Origin: UBA965 sp040396955
GTDB lineage: Bacteria; Chloroflexota; Chloroflexia; Chloroflexales; Roseiflexaceae
Assembly (NCBI GenBank): GCA_040396955.1
Contig: JBBAWX010000003.1
Coordinates: 168,582 to 232,581, forward strand
Length of the DNA stretch: 64,000 nt
Direction of reading: 5' to 3'
The translations under genes were made by a program, and so were the position numbers. Positions 44,274-53,235 of this stretch are shown piece by piece. The first letter of the stretch is position 1. Each line of letters starts with the position of its first letter. Under the pieces are notes generated by a model that was not told the origin of the DNA, searched no databases, and worked only from the letters and a program-made list of their open reading frames with translations.

Positions 44274-44837
44274 ATGGCGACGACATCAGATTTGCGTACC
44301 AACGTAATCATCCGCTGGAACGGTCAGCTTCATCGGGTCACCGAATTTCATCATCATGCTCCCGGTAATTGGCGGGCCATGGTCATCATGAAGCTCAAAA
44401 ACATCCAGTCTGGTAAGACAATCGAAGAGCGCGTGCGGGCAGGCGAAGATTTGGAATTCGTGCGCGTTGATAAGCGCTCCATGCAGTATTTGTACCGCGA
44501 CGGCGACAACTTTGTCTTCATGGACAACGAATCATTCGAGCAAATCGAGTTGACCGAAGACACCATTGGTGATGGGGCGCGATTTCTCAAAGACGGCATG
44601 GCATGTGACATTCTTTTCTACGACGAAAACAGCATTCTCGGGGTCGAAGTACCTATCTTCGTGGAATTGCTCGTCACCGAGGCTTCCACTGCGTTGCGCG
44701 GCGACACTGCCACCAACGTCAATAAGCAAATCACCCTTGAGACGGGCGCACAAATCACCGTGCCCGCCTTCATCAACGAAGGCGACATGTTGCGCATCGA
44801 TACTCGTACCGGTACCTACATTGAGCGTGTCAAGTAA
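44274..44837 (+). CDS. efp: Elongation factor P
   Basis: A 187-residue translation factor that relieves ribosome stalling at proline runs. The start at 44274 follows TTTTTGAGGAG. The three OB-like beta domains fit the family: an N-terminal KOW-like domain with ITG-equivalent IRWNGQLHRVTEFHHHAPGNWRAMV, a middle domain with FMDNESFEQIEL, and a C-terminal domain ending in IDTRTGTYIERVK. The residue equivalent to Lys34/Arg32 at the tip, normally modified by lysylation or rhamnosylation, is Asn32 here (loop PGNWRA). So neither EpmA/EpmB nor EarP modification should apply. It has its own candidate promoter. Confidence 0.95.
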   Translation: MATTSDLRTNVIIRWNGQLHRVTEFHHHAPGNWRAMVIMKLKNIQSGKTIEERVRAGEDLEFVRVDKRSMQYLYRDGDNFVFMDNESFEQIELTEDTIGDGARFLKDGMACDILFYDENSILGVEVPIFVELLVTEASTALRGDTATNVNKQITLETGAQITVPAFINEGDMLRIDTRTGTYIERVK

Positions 44838-44861
44838 CCCTATCCGCCTGCCCGTGTGTTG

Positions 44862-44891
44862 CCCCGTCACGTGTTTACGTGGCGGGGTTTT
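44862..44891. terminator. Terminator between efp and the P450 gene
   Basis: An 11-base-pair stem (44862-44872 with 44877-44887, one G-T pair) with a GTTT loop is followed by TTTT on the efp strand, between convergent genes. Confidence 0.75.
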
Positions 44892-44893
44892 GG

Positions 44894-46219
44894 TTATTCG
44901 ACTGCCACCCAAATGCCGTAGCGTGGCCGCAACGTAATACTTGTCTGGAGTGAGATCAGTTGCCACGGGTGTAGGCGCCAGGTGCCGTGGCGCACCAGCA
45001 TGGCGAGGATGATGCTAGCTTCAAGCATGGCAAATTGTTGGCCGATACAGAGGCGTGGGCCACCACCAAATGGGAAGTAGGCGAATTTTGGCAATGTGGC
45101 CTTGAATGTTTCATTCCAACGCTCTGGGATGAATGCGTTCGGGTTGTCGTACCACCGCGCATCACGATGTATGGCAAATTGACTCATACTCACTTCGTGG
45201 TGCGCTGGGATGTGGTAGCCACCTAGATCTACCTCTTGTAGGCTCTCGCGTGAGATATTGTAGGCCGGTGGGTAGAGGCGCATACTCTCGCGGATGACTT
45301 GCTCAGTGTACGGCAACGCCGCTATATCGGCCATGCTTGGCAACCGGTTACCGAGGACAGACTTGACTTCTTGAGTAAGCTTGTGCAGTACTTGAGGATG
45401 CTTGAGAAGCAACCACATACTCCACGTCAACGCCAATGCCGTGGTTTCGTGTCCCGCAAGAATCATGGTTTTGCATTCATCGAGCAGTTGTTGCGCACTC
45501 ATACCGTTGTCATCGTCATCACGGGCGTCAAGGAGCATCTGTAACAAATCCGTGTACTGGCCCGGGCTCTGCCGCCGTGCATCAACGATGGCCTGGATGG
45601 CTTGATCAAGGTCGTAGGTCGCCTGTTGGTACCTGGTTTCACTGGTGATGGGGCGGCGGGTAATCGCCTCTGTGAGGCGTTCGGGGATACTCCTGACGCC
45701 GAAATGGTTCAAGATGGTTTCGAGTGCCTGACTGATTGTGCTACGGGATTCACGTGCAATGTTGCCAAACATCGCCGTGGTCACGATTTCAAGCGTCATG
45801 TCCATCAAAAACGTATTGATGTTGAAATATGTGCCACGGGGCATGTTGGTGAGGGCTGCCTGCGTCAGCGTGGCAATGATGTCGCCGTAGCTTGTGATGC
45901 GTTGTCGATGGAATGCCGGTTGTGCCAAGCGCCGTTGTTTCAACCAAAAATCACCGTCGTTGGCGAGGAGTCCATTGCCAAATACCCCATGGCTGGTGTG
46001 TTTGATAAACGCATCTTTTTGGAAATACTTGTGCTTGGTGACTAGCACCTCTTCGATGAGGTGCGGATGAGTTAAAAAATACAGTGATGTGTCGCCCATG
46101 CTGAAACGCGCGATTTCGGGCTGGTACAGGTGTGGACGTTGAAAGAAGAGCACCGGATTCCACAAAATACGGAGTTGTTCGCGGCGCGTCATCGGCGGGA
46201 GCGTAGGTACTGCAGGCAT
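44894..46219 (-). CDS. Cytochrome P450
   Basis: A 441-residue heme monooxygenase. The start at 46219 (MPAVPTLPP) has GAGGAG 7 bases upstream; a longer frame starts at 46315. The I-helix AGHETTALAL, the ExxR motif in ESMRLYPP, the PERF-like FIPERWN and the heme-binding FPFGGGPRLCIGQQ with Cys391 are all present. The sequence is of the class E/CYP4-like type, common for fatty-acid or terpenoid hydroxylases; the substrate is unknown. There is no N-terminal membrane anchor, and no ferredoxin or reductase gene is nearby, so redox partners must be elsewhere. Confidence 0.93.
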   Translation of the reverse strand: MPAVPTLPPMTRREQLRILWNPVLFFQRPHLYQPEIARFSMGDTSLYFLTHPHLIEEVLVTKHKYFQKDAFIKHTSHGVFGNGLLANDGDFWLKQRRLAQPAFHRQRITSYGDIIATLTQAALTNMPRGTYFNINTFLMDMTLEIVTTAMFGNIARESRSTISQALETILNHFGVRSIPERLTEAITRRPITSETRYQQATYDLDQAIQAIVDARRQSPGQYTDLLQMLLDARDDDDNGMSAQQLLDECKTMILAGHETTALALTWSMWLLLKHPQVLHKLTQEVKSVLGNRLPSMADIAALPYTEQVIRESMRLYPPAYNISRESLQEVDLGGYHIPAHHEVSMSQFAIHRDARWYDNPNAFIPERWNETFKATLPKFAYFPFGGGPRLCIGQQFAMLEASIILAMLVRHGTWRLHPWQLISLQTSITLRPRYGIWVAVE

Positions 46220-46305
46220 GATGTACTCCTCGTCAATGAGACAGGTGACGAATATCATACTACGAATCAGTATAATCGAGTGCCGGTAGAGAATCAATCC
46301 AACGG

Positions 46306-46311
46306 TATAAT
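46306..46311 (+). promoter_or_regulatory. -10 box immediately before the nnrE/nnrD start, suggesting a leaderless transcript
   Basis: TATAAT at 46306-46311 ends only 7 bases before the start ATG at 46319, so transcription would begin at or next to the start codon. A second TATAAT lies at 46271-46276. No Shine-Dalgarno site is seen. Confidence 0.45.
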
Positions 46312-46318
46312 ACACAGT

Positions 46319-47839
46319 ATGAACACCTTACTCGTCTCTACCGCGCAGATGCGCCAACTCGAAGCAGCCACCATGGCTCAGGCGCCGACCGTCGATCATC
46401 TCATTGAGGTGGCGGGGACTGCCGTGGCGCAGTGGATTCATACACGGTATCCACTTGGTTTGACGGTGGTCATCTGTGTGGGGCCTGGCAACAACGGCGC
46501 CGATGGTTTGGTGGTGGCTGCCAAGCTACTTCAGTACGGCTACCGTGTAACGCTTGTGACGTGGCGTCGTGGCGCAGATGCTTGGTTGGCGCGTGTGGCT
46601 CCAATCCCGCGCCTGGCAGTGACCGCTGAAACGCTACCTGCCATTCGTGACGCTGTCGCGAGCGCCGACATCATCGTAGATGCGCTCCTCGGCATCGGCG
46701 GTACTCGTCCCTTGAGTGGCGACATCGTCGCGGTCGTACACGCCATCAATCAGCGCCTTCCCTCCACCACATGTATTGCACTCGACATCCCGAGTGGGTG
46801 CCACGCAGATACCGGCGCACTCCTCGGAGCCGCCGTACAGGCCGACTTCACCCTTTCGACTGGTCCCCAAAAACAAGGGTTGTGCTTTGAGCCGGCCCAT
46901 ACATATGCAGGGCGCATCCATCGCCTCGATATTGGGCTGGCTCTGCCACCCGCCGATGCGCCGCTGTGCCATGAGTTGACCATCTCCCAAGCGCAAACCT
47001 GGTTGCCGGAGCGCCCTGCGAGTGCCTATAAGGGCACGTTTGGCACGGTGTGTGTCTGGGCGGGATCCGCGCAGTATCCCGGTGCTGCCGTGTTATGCAC
47101 TACGGCGGCCTTGCGCAGTGGCGCAGGCATCGTTTCGTTGGCCACGGCGGAGGCCTTAGTGCCATTGGTATGGCGGCAACCCGAGCTCACGTTGACCCTG
47201 CTCGACGACGATGCTCTTGCGCGACTCAGCGATATGCGCTTCCGTGCCTATGTGGTGGGTCCGGGTCTGGGGCGCACCGATCTCGTCCGGGCACGTTTTG
47301 CGCAGTGGTGTGAAATGCTCACTCTGCATCCGCGCCCGGTGGTCTGTGATGCAGATGCGCTCACGTTGCTCAGCGAGATGCCTGATTGGTCACGGCGCCT
47401 GCCCCCGGGTATGGCTGTGCTCACGCCTCATCTCGGTGAATTGCGCCGACTCTGTGGTGGGACCATCCCCGATCTGCCACCGGTACAGCTCGCTCAGCAA
47501 TTGGCTCGACAGTGGCAACACGTGCTGGTCATGAAAGGGAGCACGACCGTGATTGCCCATCCGGATGGACACGTACTGGTGTGGCCGCACCCCAACCCCG
47601 TGCTTGCTACGGGTGGAAGTGGCGATGTTCTCGCTGGCATCATTGGCGCCATGCTCGCCCAAGGGTGTTCCCCGTTCATCGCGGCTGCACTCTCTGTGGC
47701 CATACAAGGGGTGGTTGCCGCACAACTCCGCCGCACGGTTGGCGTGGCTGGTGTACTCCCCAGTGATGGTGTAGCACTGTTGCCATCGGTGATTCACGCA
47801 CTTCGCACACAATCGGTGCCCGCGTTGGAGGAAGATTGA
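46319..47839 (+). CDS. Bifunctional NAD(P)H-hydrate epimerase/ADP-dependent NAD(P)H-hydrate dehydratase
   Basis: A 506-residue NAD(P)HX repair enzyme. The N-terminal epimerase half (YjeF_N, about 1-215) has AATMAQAPTVDHLIEVAG, VVICVGPGNNGADGLVVAAKLL and DALLGIGGTRPLSGD. The C-terminal ribokinase-like dehydratase half (YjeF_C) has LPERPASAYKGTFG, GPGLGRT, DADALTLL, TPHLGELRRL, MKGSTTVI and the ATP/catalytic motif ATGGSGDVLAGIIGAM. It repairs hydrated NADH/NADPH. There is no ribosome site before the start, but a -10 box is adjacent. The FmdB gene follows after 1 base. Confidence 0.93.
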   Translation: MNTLLVSTAQMRQLEAATMAQAPTVDHLIEVAGTAVAQWIHTRYPLGLTVVICVGPGNNGADGLVVAAKLLQYGYRVTLVTWRRGADAWLARVAPIPRLAVTAETLPAIRDAVASADIIVDALLGIGGTRPLSGDIVAVVHAINQRLPSTTCIALDIPSGCHADTGALLGAAVQADFTLSTGPQKQGLCFEPAHTYAGRIHRLDIGLALPPADAPLCHELTISQAQTWLPERPASAYKGTFGTVCVWAGSAQYPGAAVLCTTAALRSGAGIVSLATAEALVPLVWRQPELTLTLLDDDALARLSDMRFRAYVVGPGLGRTDLVRARFAQWCEMLTLHPRPVVCDADALTLLSEMPDWSRRLPPGMAVLTPHLGELRRLCGGTIPDLPPVQLAQQLARQWQHVLVMKGSTTVIAHPDGHVLVWPHPNPVLATGGSGDVLAGIIGAMLAQGCSPFIAAALSVAIQGVVAAQLRRTVGVAGVLPSDGVALLPSVIHALRTQSVPALEED

Positions 47840-47840
47840 C

Positions 47841-48203
47841 ATGCCCATCTACGAGTATCAATGCACGGTGTGCGCTGGAGTCTTTCAACGGCTCGTGCGT
47901 GGTTTCAATGACCCAGCCGATCTCGCTTGCCCACGGTGTCATGCGACTGCTGTGACCCGCCGGATTTCACAAATTGCCCGCATACGGAGCACGGACGGCT
48001 CGTCACACCAGATGCCGAACATCGATCTGCGTGACGCCGATGATCCTCGGCAGATTCGTGAGTGGAGTAAGCGCGTTGGGGATTCGCTGGGGCAAGAGGC
48101 GGGTGCGGATTGGGACGATGTGGTCGAGCAAACTCTGGCCGAAGAGCAAGAACTTCCGTCGCAATCCTCGGCTGCAAGCGGCGATGATTTGGGGTGGGCC
48201 TAA
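47841..48203 (+). CDS. FmdB family zinc ribbon protein
   Basis: A 120-residue small protein. It starts 1 base after the nnrE/nnrD stop. The N-terminal ~45 residues carry a zinc ribbon: MPIYEYQCTVCAGVFQRL with CxxC, and LACPRCHATAVTR with the second CxxC. The rest is a charged, less conserved tail. FmdB-like proteins are regulators or of unknown role; the function here is unknown. The ribbon would bind Zn2+. Confidence 0.9.
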   Translation: MPIYEYQCTVCAGVFQRLVRGFNDPADLACPRCHATAVTRRISQIARIRSTDGSSHQMPNIDLRDADDPRQIREWSKRVGDSLGQEAGADWDDVVEQTLAEEQELPSQSSAASGDDLGWA

Positions 48204-48227
48204 CAACCATAGTCAGAGAGGGTGGGT

Positions 48228-50177
48228 GTGCCAGATTTTCGCTTTACCGATATCGTAAATCCCGATGACTTTGAGGCGCGGCTCAAAGAAGTCCCACTCG
48301 CACCTGGTGTCTACCTCTGGAAGGACGCACAGGGGCAGATTTTGTATGTGGGTAAGTCCAAAAGCCTGCGCGATCGCATGCGTTCCTACTTCAACATTGC
48401 ACAGTTGAGTAGCAAAAATCGTCGAATGGTGGCCAAAATCGCAGATTTCGACGTGATTGTGACCAATAGCGAGCTTGAAGCGTTGCTCCTCGAAATGAAT
48501 CTCATCAAGCAACATCGCCCCCGCTATAACGTGCTCCTCAAAGATGATCGGAGCTACCCCTACATCAAAGTTACACTCAACGAGACCTGGCCACGCATTT
48601 TGACCACACGTACCGTCCTCGAAGACGGGGCCCGTTACTTTGGTCCCTACTCACAAGCGGGCTCCATTCGTCGCACCTTGGCAGAGCTCAACAAATTGTT
48701 CGCATTCCGCCCACCATTTGACTGTAGCGATGATCGATTCAAGCGACATCAGCGCCTGCAAAAACCGTGCCTCTACCACGATATGCGCCGGTGTCTCGCA
48801 CCCTGTGTGCCGAGTTTGATCTCAGCCGCCGAATACCGTCAGACCATTGATGCAGTCTGTCGCTTTTTGGAGGGTAAAAGCGACGAAGTCCTCAAAATGC
48901 TCCGGCGACGCATGCATGATGCTGCGGAAGCGATGAATTTTGAGCGTGCCGCGTTTGTGCGTGACCAGATCCGCGACATCGAGCAAATCGGTCAACGCCA
49001 ACAGGTGCTTCGTACCGTTAATACCGACCAAGACGTGATTGCCTTTGCCCGTGAAGATGGCTCAGCAGTCGTGCAGATTTTTTACATTCGCAATGGCAAA
49101 TTAATCGGTGCTGAGCCCTTCGCCCTCCAAAACACCGAAGACGAAGATGACTCACAACTGCTGTCGTCGTTTTTGACGCAGTTTTACGACAGCGCCGCCG
49201 AAGTTCCTCCCAACATTTTGCTCGCCGAGCATGTCGAAGAACCCATGATTATCGAACGCTGGTTGTCAGAAAAAGGCGGACACAAGGTCGACATCAGCGT
49301 GCCACGTCGCGGTGAAAAACGCCAGCTCGTTGAAATGGCCACCACCAACGCACAACGTAAGCTGGCGGAACTCCGGGCTGCGTGGATGCAGAGCGAAAAA
49401 CGTGCCCTGCTCGGTCTCAAAGAGCTGACTGCGGTGTTACAACTCCCCGAATTACCCCAACGTATCGAGTGTTTCGATGTCTCAAATACTCAAGGCACCC
49501 ATACCGTTGGTGCAATGACGGTTTTTGTACAGGGAGAGCCACACAAAGGTCACTATCGCAAGTTTCGTATCCGTGGTACCGATGGCCCGAATGACGTGGC
49601 TGCCATGCGTGAAATGGTCGAACGCCGCTTCAAACGGGCCGCCGCTGCGCGCGGCGAAGAAGTCGTCTTGTCGGTCAACGATGCCATCGACGATAGCGCC
49701 ACCGAACAACAGGTGGCAGCCGAACAAGAAGCATGGTCGTTGCTGCCCGATTTGATTCTCATCGACGGTGGCGTCGGCCAACTCGGAGCCGCTACGACGG
49801 TGCTCGGCGAGCTGGGATTTGCCCATCTGCCCATTGTCGGGGTGGTGAAAGGGCCGAAGCGCGATCGCTTTGACCTGCTCCTGCCCGGTGCCCGTGACCT
49901 CATCGTGCTCGATCGCGATAGCCCGGCGTTGGGGCTCGTACAGACCATCGACGAAGAAACCGATCGCTTTGCGAAACACTACCACCGCACGTTGCGCTCG
50001 AAGTCGATGAAAAGCTCCACCCTCGAAGACATCGCTGGCATTGGCCCCAAACGCCGTCAAGCCCTCCTCAAAGCCTTTGGGACGCTTGATGCCATCCGTA
50101 ATGCCTCCATCGATGAGTTGGCTGCCGTGCCTGGGATGACACGTGCATCCGCCGTGGAGTTGAAATCATTGCTGTAG
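48228..50177 (+). CDS. uvrC: UvrABC system protein C (excinuclease ABC subunit C)
   Basis: A 649-residue DNA incision nuclease of nucleotide excision repair. The start is a GTG at 48228, about 6 bases after GAGAGG; a GTG two codons earlier is also in frame but abuts that site. Domains: GIY-YIG nuclease (APGVYLWKDAQGQILYVGKSKSLRDR), UvrB-binding UVR motif (AAEAMNFERAAFVRDQI), the RNase H-like nuclease domain (FDVSNTQGTHTVGAMTVF, LILIDGGVGQLGAA), and a C-terminal helix-hairpin-helix (DIAGIGPKRRQALLK, VPGMTRASAVEL). uvrA is nearby; uvrB is not in the window. Confidence 0.95.
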   Translation: MPDFRFTDIVNPDDFEARLKEVPLAPGVYLWKDAQGQILYVGKSKSLRDRMRSYFNIAQLSSKNRRMVAKIADFDVIVTNSELEALLLEMNLIKQHRPRYNVLLKDDRSYPYIKVTLNETWPRILTTRTVLEDGARYFGPYSQAGSIRRTLAELNKLFAFRPPFDCSDDRFKRHQRLQKPCLYHDMRRCLAPCVPSLISAAEYRQTIDAVCRFLEGKSDEVLKMLRRRMHDAAEAMNFERAAFVRDQIRDIEQIGQRQQVLRTVNTDQDVIAFAREDGSAVVQIFYIRNGKLIGAEPFALQNTEDEDDSQLLSSFLTQFYDSAAEVPPNILLAEHVEEPMIIERWLSEKGGHKVDISVPRRGEKRQLVEMATTNAQRKLAELRAAWMQSEKRALLGLKELTAVLQLPELPQRIECFDVSNTQGTHTVGAMTVFVQGEPHKGHYRKFRIRGTDGPNDVAAMREMVERRFKRAAAARGEEVVLSVNDAIDDSATEQQVAAEQEAWSLLPDLILIDGGVGQLGAATTVLGELGFAHLPIVGVVKGPKRDRFDLLLPGARDLIVLDRDSPALGLVQTIDEETDRFAKHYHRTLRSKSMKSSTLEDIAGIGPKRRQALLKAFGTLDAIRNASIDELAAVPGMTRASAVELKSLL

Positions 50178-50231
50178 TGGTGCGCTCGTTTCATGCTATG
50201 ATGTCAGACAATTCCAGTAAAGAGGTGAACA

Positions 50232-50642
50232 ATGTTTGATGCGACCCAGTATGCGACGTTGCGTGCCGTGGTTGACTGCATGATTCCTGCTGATGAATCT
50301 CCGGGTGGGCTGCAGGCAGGCGTCGATCGTTACATTATGCATCTGCTCCAACATGATGGGGCGGGGTGGTACCCACAGTATGTGGCAGCGCTGAATGCGC
50401 TCCAGCTCGAAGCCCAGCTCCGGTATCAGTGTGGCTTCGCTGAATTGTCGCTTGCTCAAGCAACTGCGCTGTTACAGGTAATCGCTGCCGGCGACACCCA
50501 AGCCCCGTGGCACACTGCCGCTCCATCATGGCTAGCAATGGCTGCCGAGCACTGCGCCGAGGGATTTTATGCCGACCCGCGTCAGGGTCCGCATCGTGAT
50601 GCCGTTGCTTGGCAGATGCTTGGATATGAGGAACGCCGATGA
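50232..50642 (+). CDS. Gluconate 2-dehydrogenase subunit 3-like small subunit
   Basis: A 136-residue helical protein resembling subunit 3 (the gamma subunit) of gluconate 2-dehydrogenase and FAD-glucose dehydrogenase. It contains LRAVVDCMIPADESPGG, a typical N-terminal motif, and ends in a YADPRQGPHRDAVAWQMLGY segment like that before the C-terminus in the family. Family members often have a Tat signal that helps export the flavin subunit; none is present here. It overlaps the GMC gene by four bases (ATGA), so the two are almost certainly partners. Confidence 0.85.
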   Translation: MFDATQYATLRAVVDCMIPADESPGGLQAGVDRYIMHLLQHDGAGWYPQYVAALNALQLEAQLRYQCGFAELSLAQATALLQVIAAGDTQAPWHTAAPSWLAMAAEHCAEGFYADPRQGPHRDAVAWQMLGYEERR

Positions 50643-52267
50643 AATACGATGCCATTATTGTTGGTGCTGGCGCCGGTGGTGGCGTGGCAGCTGCCGTGCT
50701 TGCCGAATCTGGGGCCAAAGTGCTGTTGTTGGAGCGTGGCGCTCACTACACGTTTGCCAACGAGGTCACCGATCATTTGCGCAATCATCGTTTGGCTCAC
50801 TATGGCCAAAATACCGGTCCTGGCCCAGGAAATCCTCGGGTGTGGATTGATCTGCAGGGACAATCTCACGTGGTACAACCGCATCACGGTGGGTATCACA
50901 ATAATGCGGTAGCCGTGGGTGGCGGGACTCCCGTATATGGTGGGCAGGCGTGGCGCTTTTTACCTACCGATTTTCGCATGGCCTCGCATTACGGAGTGCC
51001 GAAGGGGAGCGGGTTGGCCGATTGGCCGATTGGCTATGCTGACCTTGAGCCGTACTACGAACGCGTCGAACGCGAAGTAGGTGTGGCCGGCGACAGCCAG
51101 CCGAGTGCCCAAATATGGCCGCGCGCTGCCGATTATCCCATGCCACCGCATCCCAAAACGACCCGCGGGCACTTGCTCGCACGTGCTGCAACGCAGCTCG
51201 GCTGGCAGACGTTTACCCCGCCCTTGCTCATCAATAGCACCCCCTATTTACACCGGGCCGCCTGCACTGGTTGTGCTGTGTGTGTTGGCTTTGCGTGCCA
51301 TGTTGACGCCAAAAACGGGACCCACAACACCATGATTCCGCGTGCAGTTGCCACCGGTCATTGTACGTTGCTCACCGAGGTCCATGTATTGCGCGTCGAC
51401 ATGGATGGGGCGCGCCGCGCGAGCGGAGTTACCTTTGTCGATGCACAAGGTCTCCAACACTCAGCACAGGCCGACCTGGTGGTGGTGGCGGCCGGTGCCA
51501 TCGAATCAGCGCGCCTGTTGATGAATTCAGCCACGAGCGATCATCCGAATGGCATTGGAAATCATTCTGATCAACTTGGGCGCAATTTGCAGGGGCACGT
51601 CTACCCGCGTGTCATCGGTCTTACCGCAGATCCCATCTACGATGGGCAAGGCCCGGGTGCGAGCATTTCAACCACACAGTTCAATCACGATAACCCGGGT
51701 ATCATCGGCGGTGGCATGCTCGCAGATGAGTTCATCACGCTCCCCATTATTTTCTGGAAGCGCTTTTTGCCCCCCGATGTGCCGCGTTGGGGCAGTGAGG
51801 CCAAAGCGTTCATGCGTCACGCCTACCCGCGGTTTGTCGATATTACTGGCCCCATTCAAGACATTCCCAACCCTGAGAGCCGCGTGACCCTTGATGCGCA
51901 TATTCGTGACCGCTTCGGCTTGCCTGTGGCCCGCTTGTCGGGCGGGCTGCATCCCGAAACGTTGCGTACTGGTGCCTTCATGTTTGAGCGGGCCCGTGAA
52001 TGGCTCGAGGCGGCCGGCGTTACCCGCTGGTGGGGCACACCGCCCCGTGATGGCCTGAGCGCAAGTCAACACCAGGCCGGTACCTGCCGAATGGGCGATG
52101 ATCCTGCCACCGCAGTGACGACGCGTGATGGGAATGTGCATGGCATCGCCAATCTCTATCTCGCTGATGGCTCGTTGCATGTGACAAATGGTGGCTTCAA
52201 TCCGGTGCTTACAATCATGGCCAACAGCTATCGCATTACGACAGGCATTGTCCAGCGCGGTCGTTAG
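50639..52267 (+). CDS. GMC family FAD oxidoreductase, catalytic subunit, with four-cysteine motif
   Basis: A 542-residue glucose-methanol-choline dehydrogenase. The FAD fold (AIIVGAGAGGGVAAAVLAESGAKVLLLERG) starts at residue 4, followed by GGTPVYGGQAW. The C-terminal active-site region is QHQAGTCRMGDDPATAV, then the GLYLADGS-like NLYLADGSLHVTNGGFNP. The middle has C209, C212, C215 and C220 in a CTGCAVCVGFAC context, comparable to the cysteine-rich site that holds a 3Fe-4S cluster in FAD-glucose dehydrogenase. Partner subunit is the preceding gene; the substrate is probably a sugar or alcohol. No cytochrome subunit is nearby. A hairpin follows. Confidence 0.9.
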   Translation: MKYDAIIVGAGAGGGVAAAVLAESGAKVLLLERGAHYTFANEVTDHLRNHRLAHYGQNTGPGPGNPRVWIDLQGQSHVVQPHHGGYHNNAVAVGGGTPVYGGQAWRFLPTDFRMASHYGVPKGSGLADWPIGYADLEPYYERVEREVGVAGDSQPSAQIWPRAADYPMPPHPKTTRGHLLARAATQLGWQTFTPPLLINSTPYLHRAACTGCAVCVGFACHVDAKNGTHNTMIPRAVATGHCTLLTEVHVLRVDMDGARRASGVTFVDAQGLQHSAQADLVVVAAGAIESARLLMNSATSDHPNGIGNHSDQLGRNLQGHVYPRVIGLTADPIYDGQGPGASISTTQFNHDNPGIIGGGMLADEFITLPIIFWKRFLPPDVPRWGSEAKAFMRHAYPRFVDITGPIQDIPNPESRVTLDAHIRDRFGLPVARLSGGLHPETLRTGAFMFERAREWLEAAGVTRWWGTPPRDGLSASQHQAGTCRMGDDPATAVTTRDGNVHGIANLYLADGSLHVTNGGFNPVLTIMANSYRITTGIVQRGR

Positions 52268-52302
52268 CACGTCGTTGCTCTTCCCCTCCCTCTACGACAC
52301 AC

Positions 52303-52339
52303 CATACGGCCGGTAGCCCTGTGGGCTACCGGCCGTATG
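52303..52339. terminator. Bidirectional terminator between the GMC and EamA genes
   Basis: A perfect 17-base-pair inverted repeat (52303-52319 and 52323-52339) with a 3-base loop lies between convergent stops. No T run is present. Confidence 0.7.
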
Positions 52340-52359
52340 TGGCAGGAACATCAATATTA

Positions 52360-53235
52360 TTAGGTGTGCTCTGTGCGTTGTACTTTGGCCATCGACATCA
52401 GTAATACTCCGCCGATAATCAGTGGAAGTGCAATCAGCATGGTCATACTGATGCGCTCGTTCGCCACCAAAAACCCGAGCAGGACTGCGACCATTGGATT
52501 GACATACGCAGAGCTGATGGCGAGTGACGGGCGCACTCGTGGCACGAGGTACGAATATGCGGTAAACCCAATGAATGAACCGAAAATGACTAGATAGGCG
52601 AACGCCCACAACGACGTGCGACTCGGCATCTCTGTGATGCGCTCATTGCTCAAGAGTGCCCCGCAGGCCAGTGTTAGGCTGGCACCAAGCATTTGCACAC
52701 CACTCCCCATGAAGCTTTCGGCCTGTTTGATGCGCGGAATCAGCACAGTGCCCATGGCCCACCCCATGGCGGCGAGAATCAACATGATGAACCCACGTGG
52801 TGACGCTTGAATGTCGCCATCAAAGGTCAATACGCCAGCCCCAATGAAACCAACGATGAGCCCGACGATTTCACGCCGATTGGGCCAGCTCCCCCAGAAT
52901 CCGGCGAATAGCGCTGCCCAAATCGGCGAGCTTGCCAAAATCAGAGCGGTAAGCCCGGTGGAAATATACCCCAGCCCCAAGACAACGCCACCATTGCCGA
53001 TACCCAACAACACGACGCCGATCCCGAGACCGCCGAGTAGTTGTCGCCACGTTGGCCAGGCTGAGCCGCGCCAGCGCATGAACACCATCATGCCCAATCC
53101 GGCAATGGCAAAACGCATGCTTGCCATGGTCAACGGCGGCATGCTCTCACGCGCATACTTCATCCCCAAATAGGTTGATCCCCAAATCGTGTACGTCGCA
53201 AGCAGTGCGAGCCCTACTTTTACGCGGTCTGACAC
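52360..53235 (-). CDS. EamA/DMT family transporter
   Basis: A 291-residue inner-membrane protein with about ten hydrophobic segments in two EamA repeats. The start is a GTG at 53235 with AAGGGG 5 bases upstream; an ATG at 53280 is in frame but lacks a ribosome site. Typical EamA features: IWGSTYLGMKYARESMPPLTMASMRF in the first repeat and FIGFTAYSYLVPRVRPSLAISSAYVNPMVAVLLG in the second. Members export amino acids or other metabolites; the substrate is unknown. It follows uvrA by 68 bases. Confidence 0.9.
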   Translation of the reverse strand: MSDRVKVGLALLATYTIWGSTYLGMKYARESMPPLTMASMRFAIAGLGMMVFMRWRGSAWPTWRQLLGGLGIGVVLLGIGNGGVVLGLGYISTGLTALILASSPIWAALFAGFWGSWPNRREIVGLIVGFIGAGVLTFDGDIQASPRGFIMLILAAMGWAMGTVLIPRIKQAESFMGSGVQMLGASLTLACGALLSNERITEMPSRTSLWAFAYLVIFGSFIGFTAYSYLVPRVRPSLAISSAYVNPMVAVLLGFLVANERISMTMLIALPLIIGGVLLMSMAKVQRTEHT

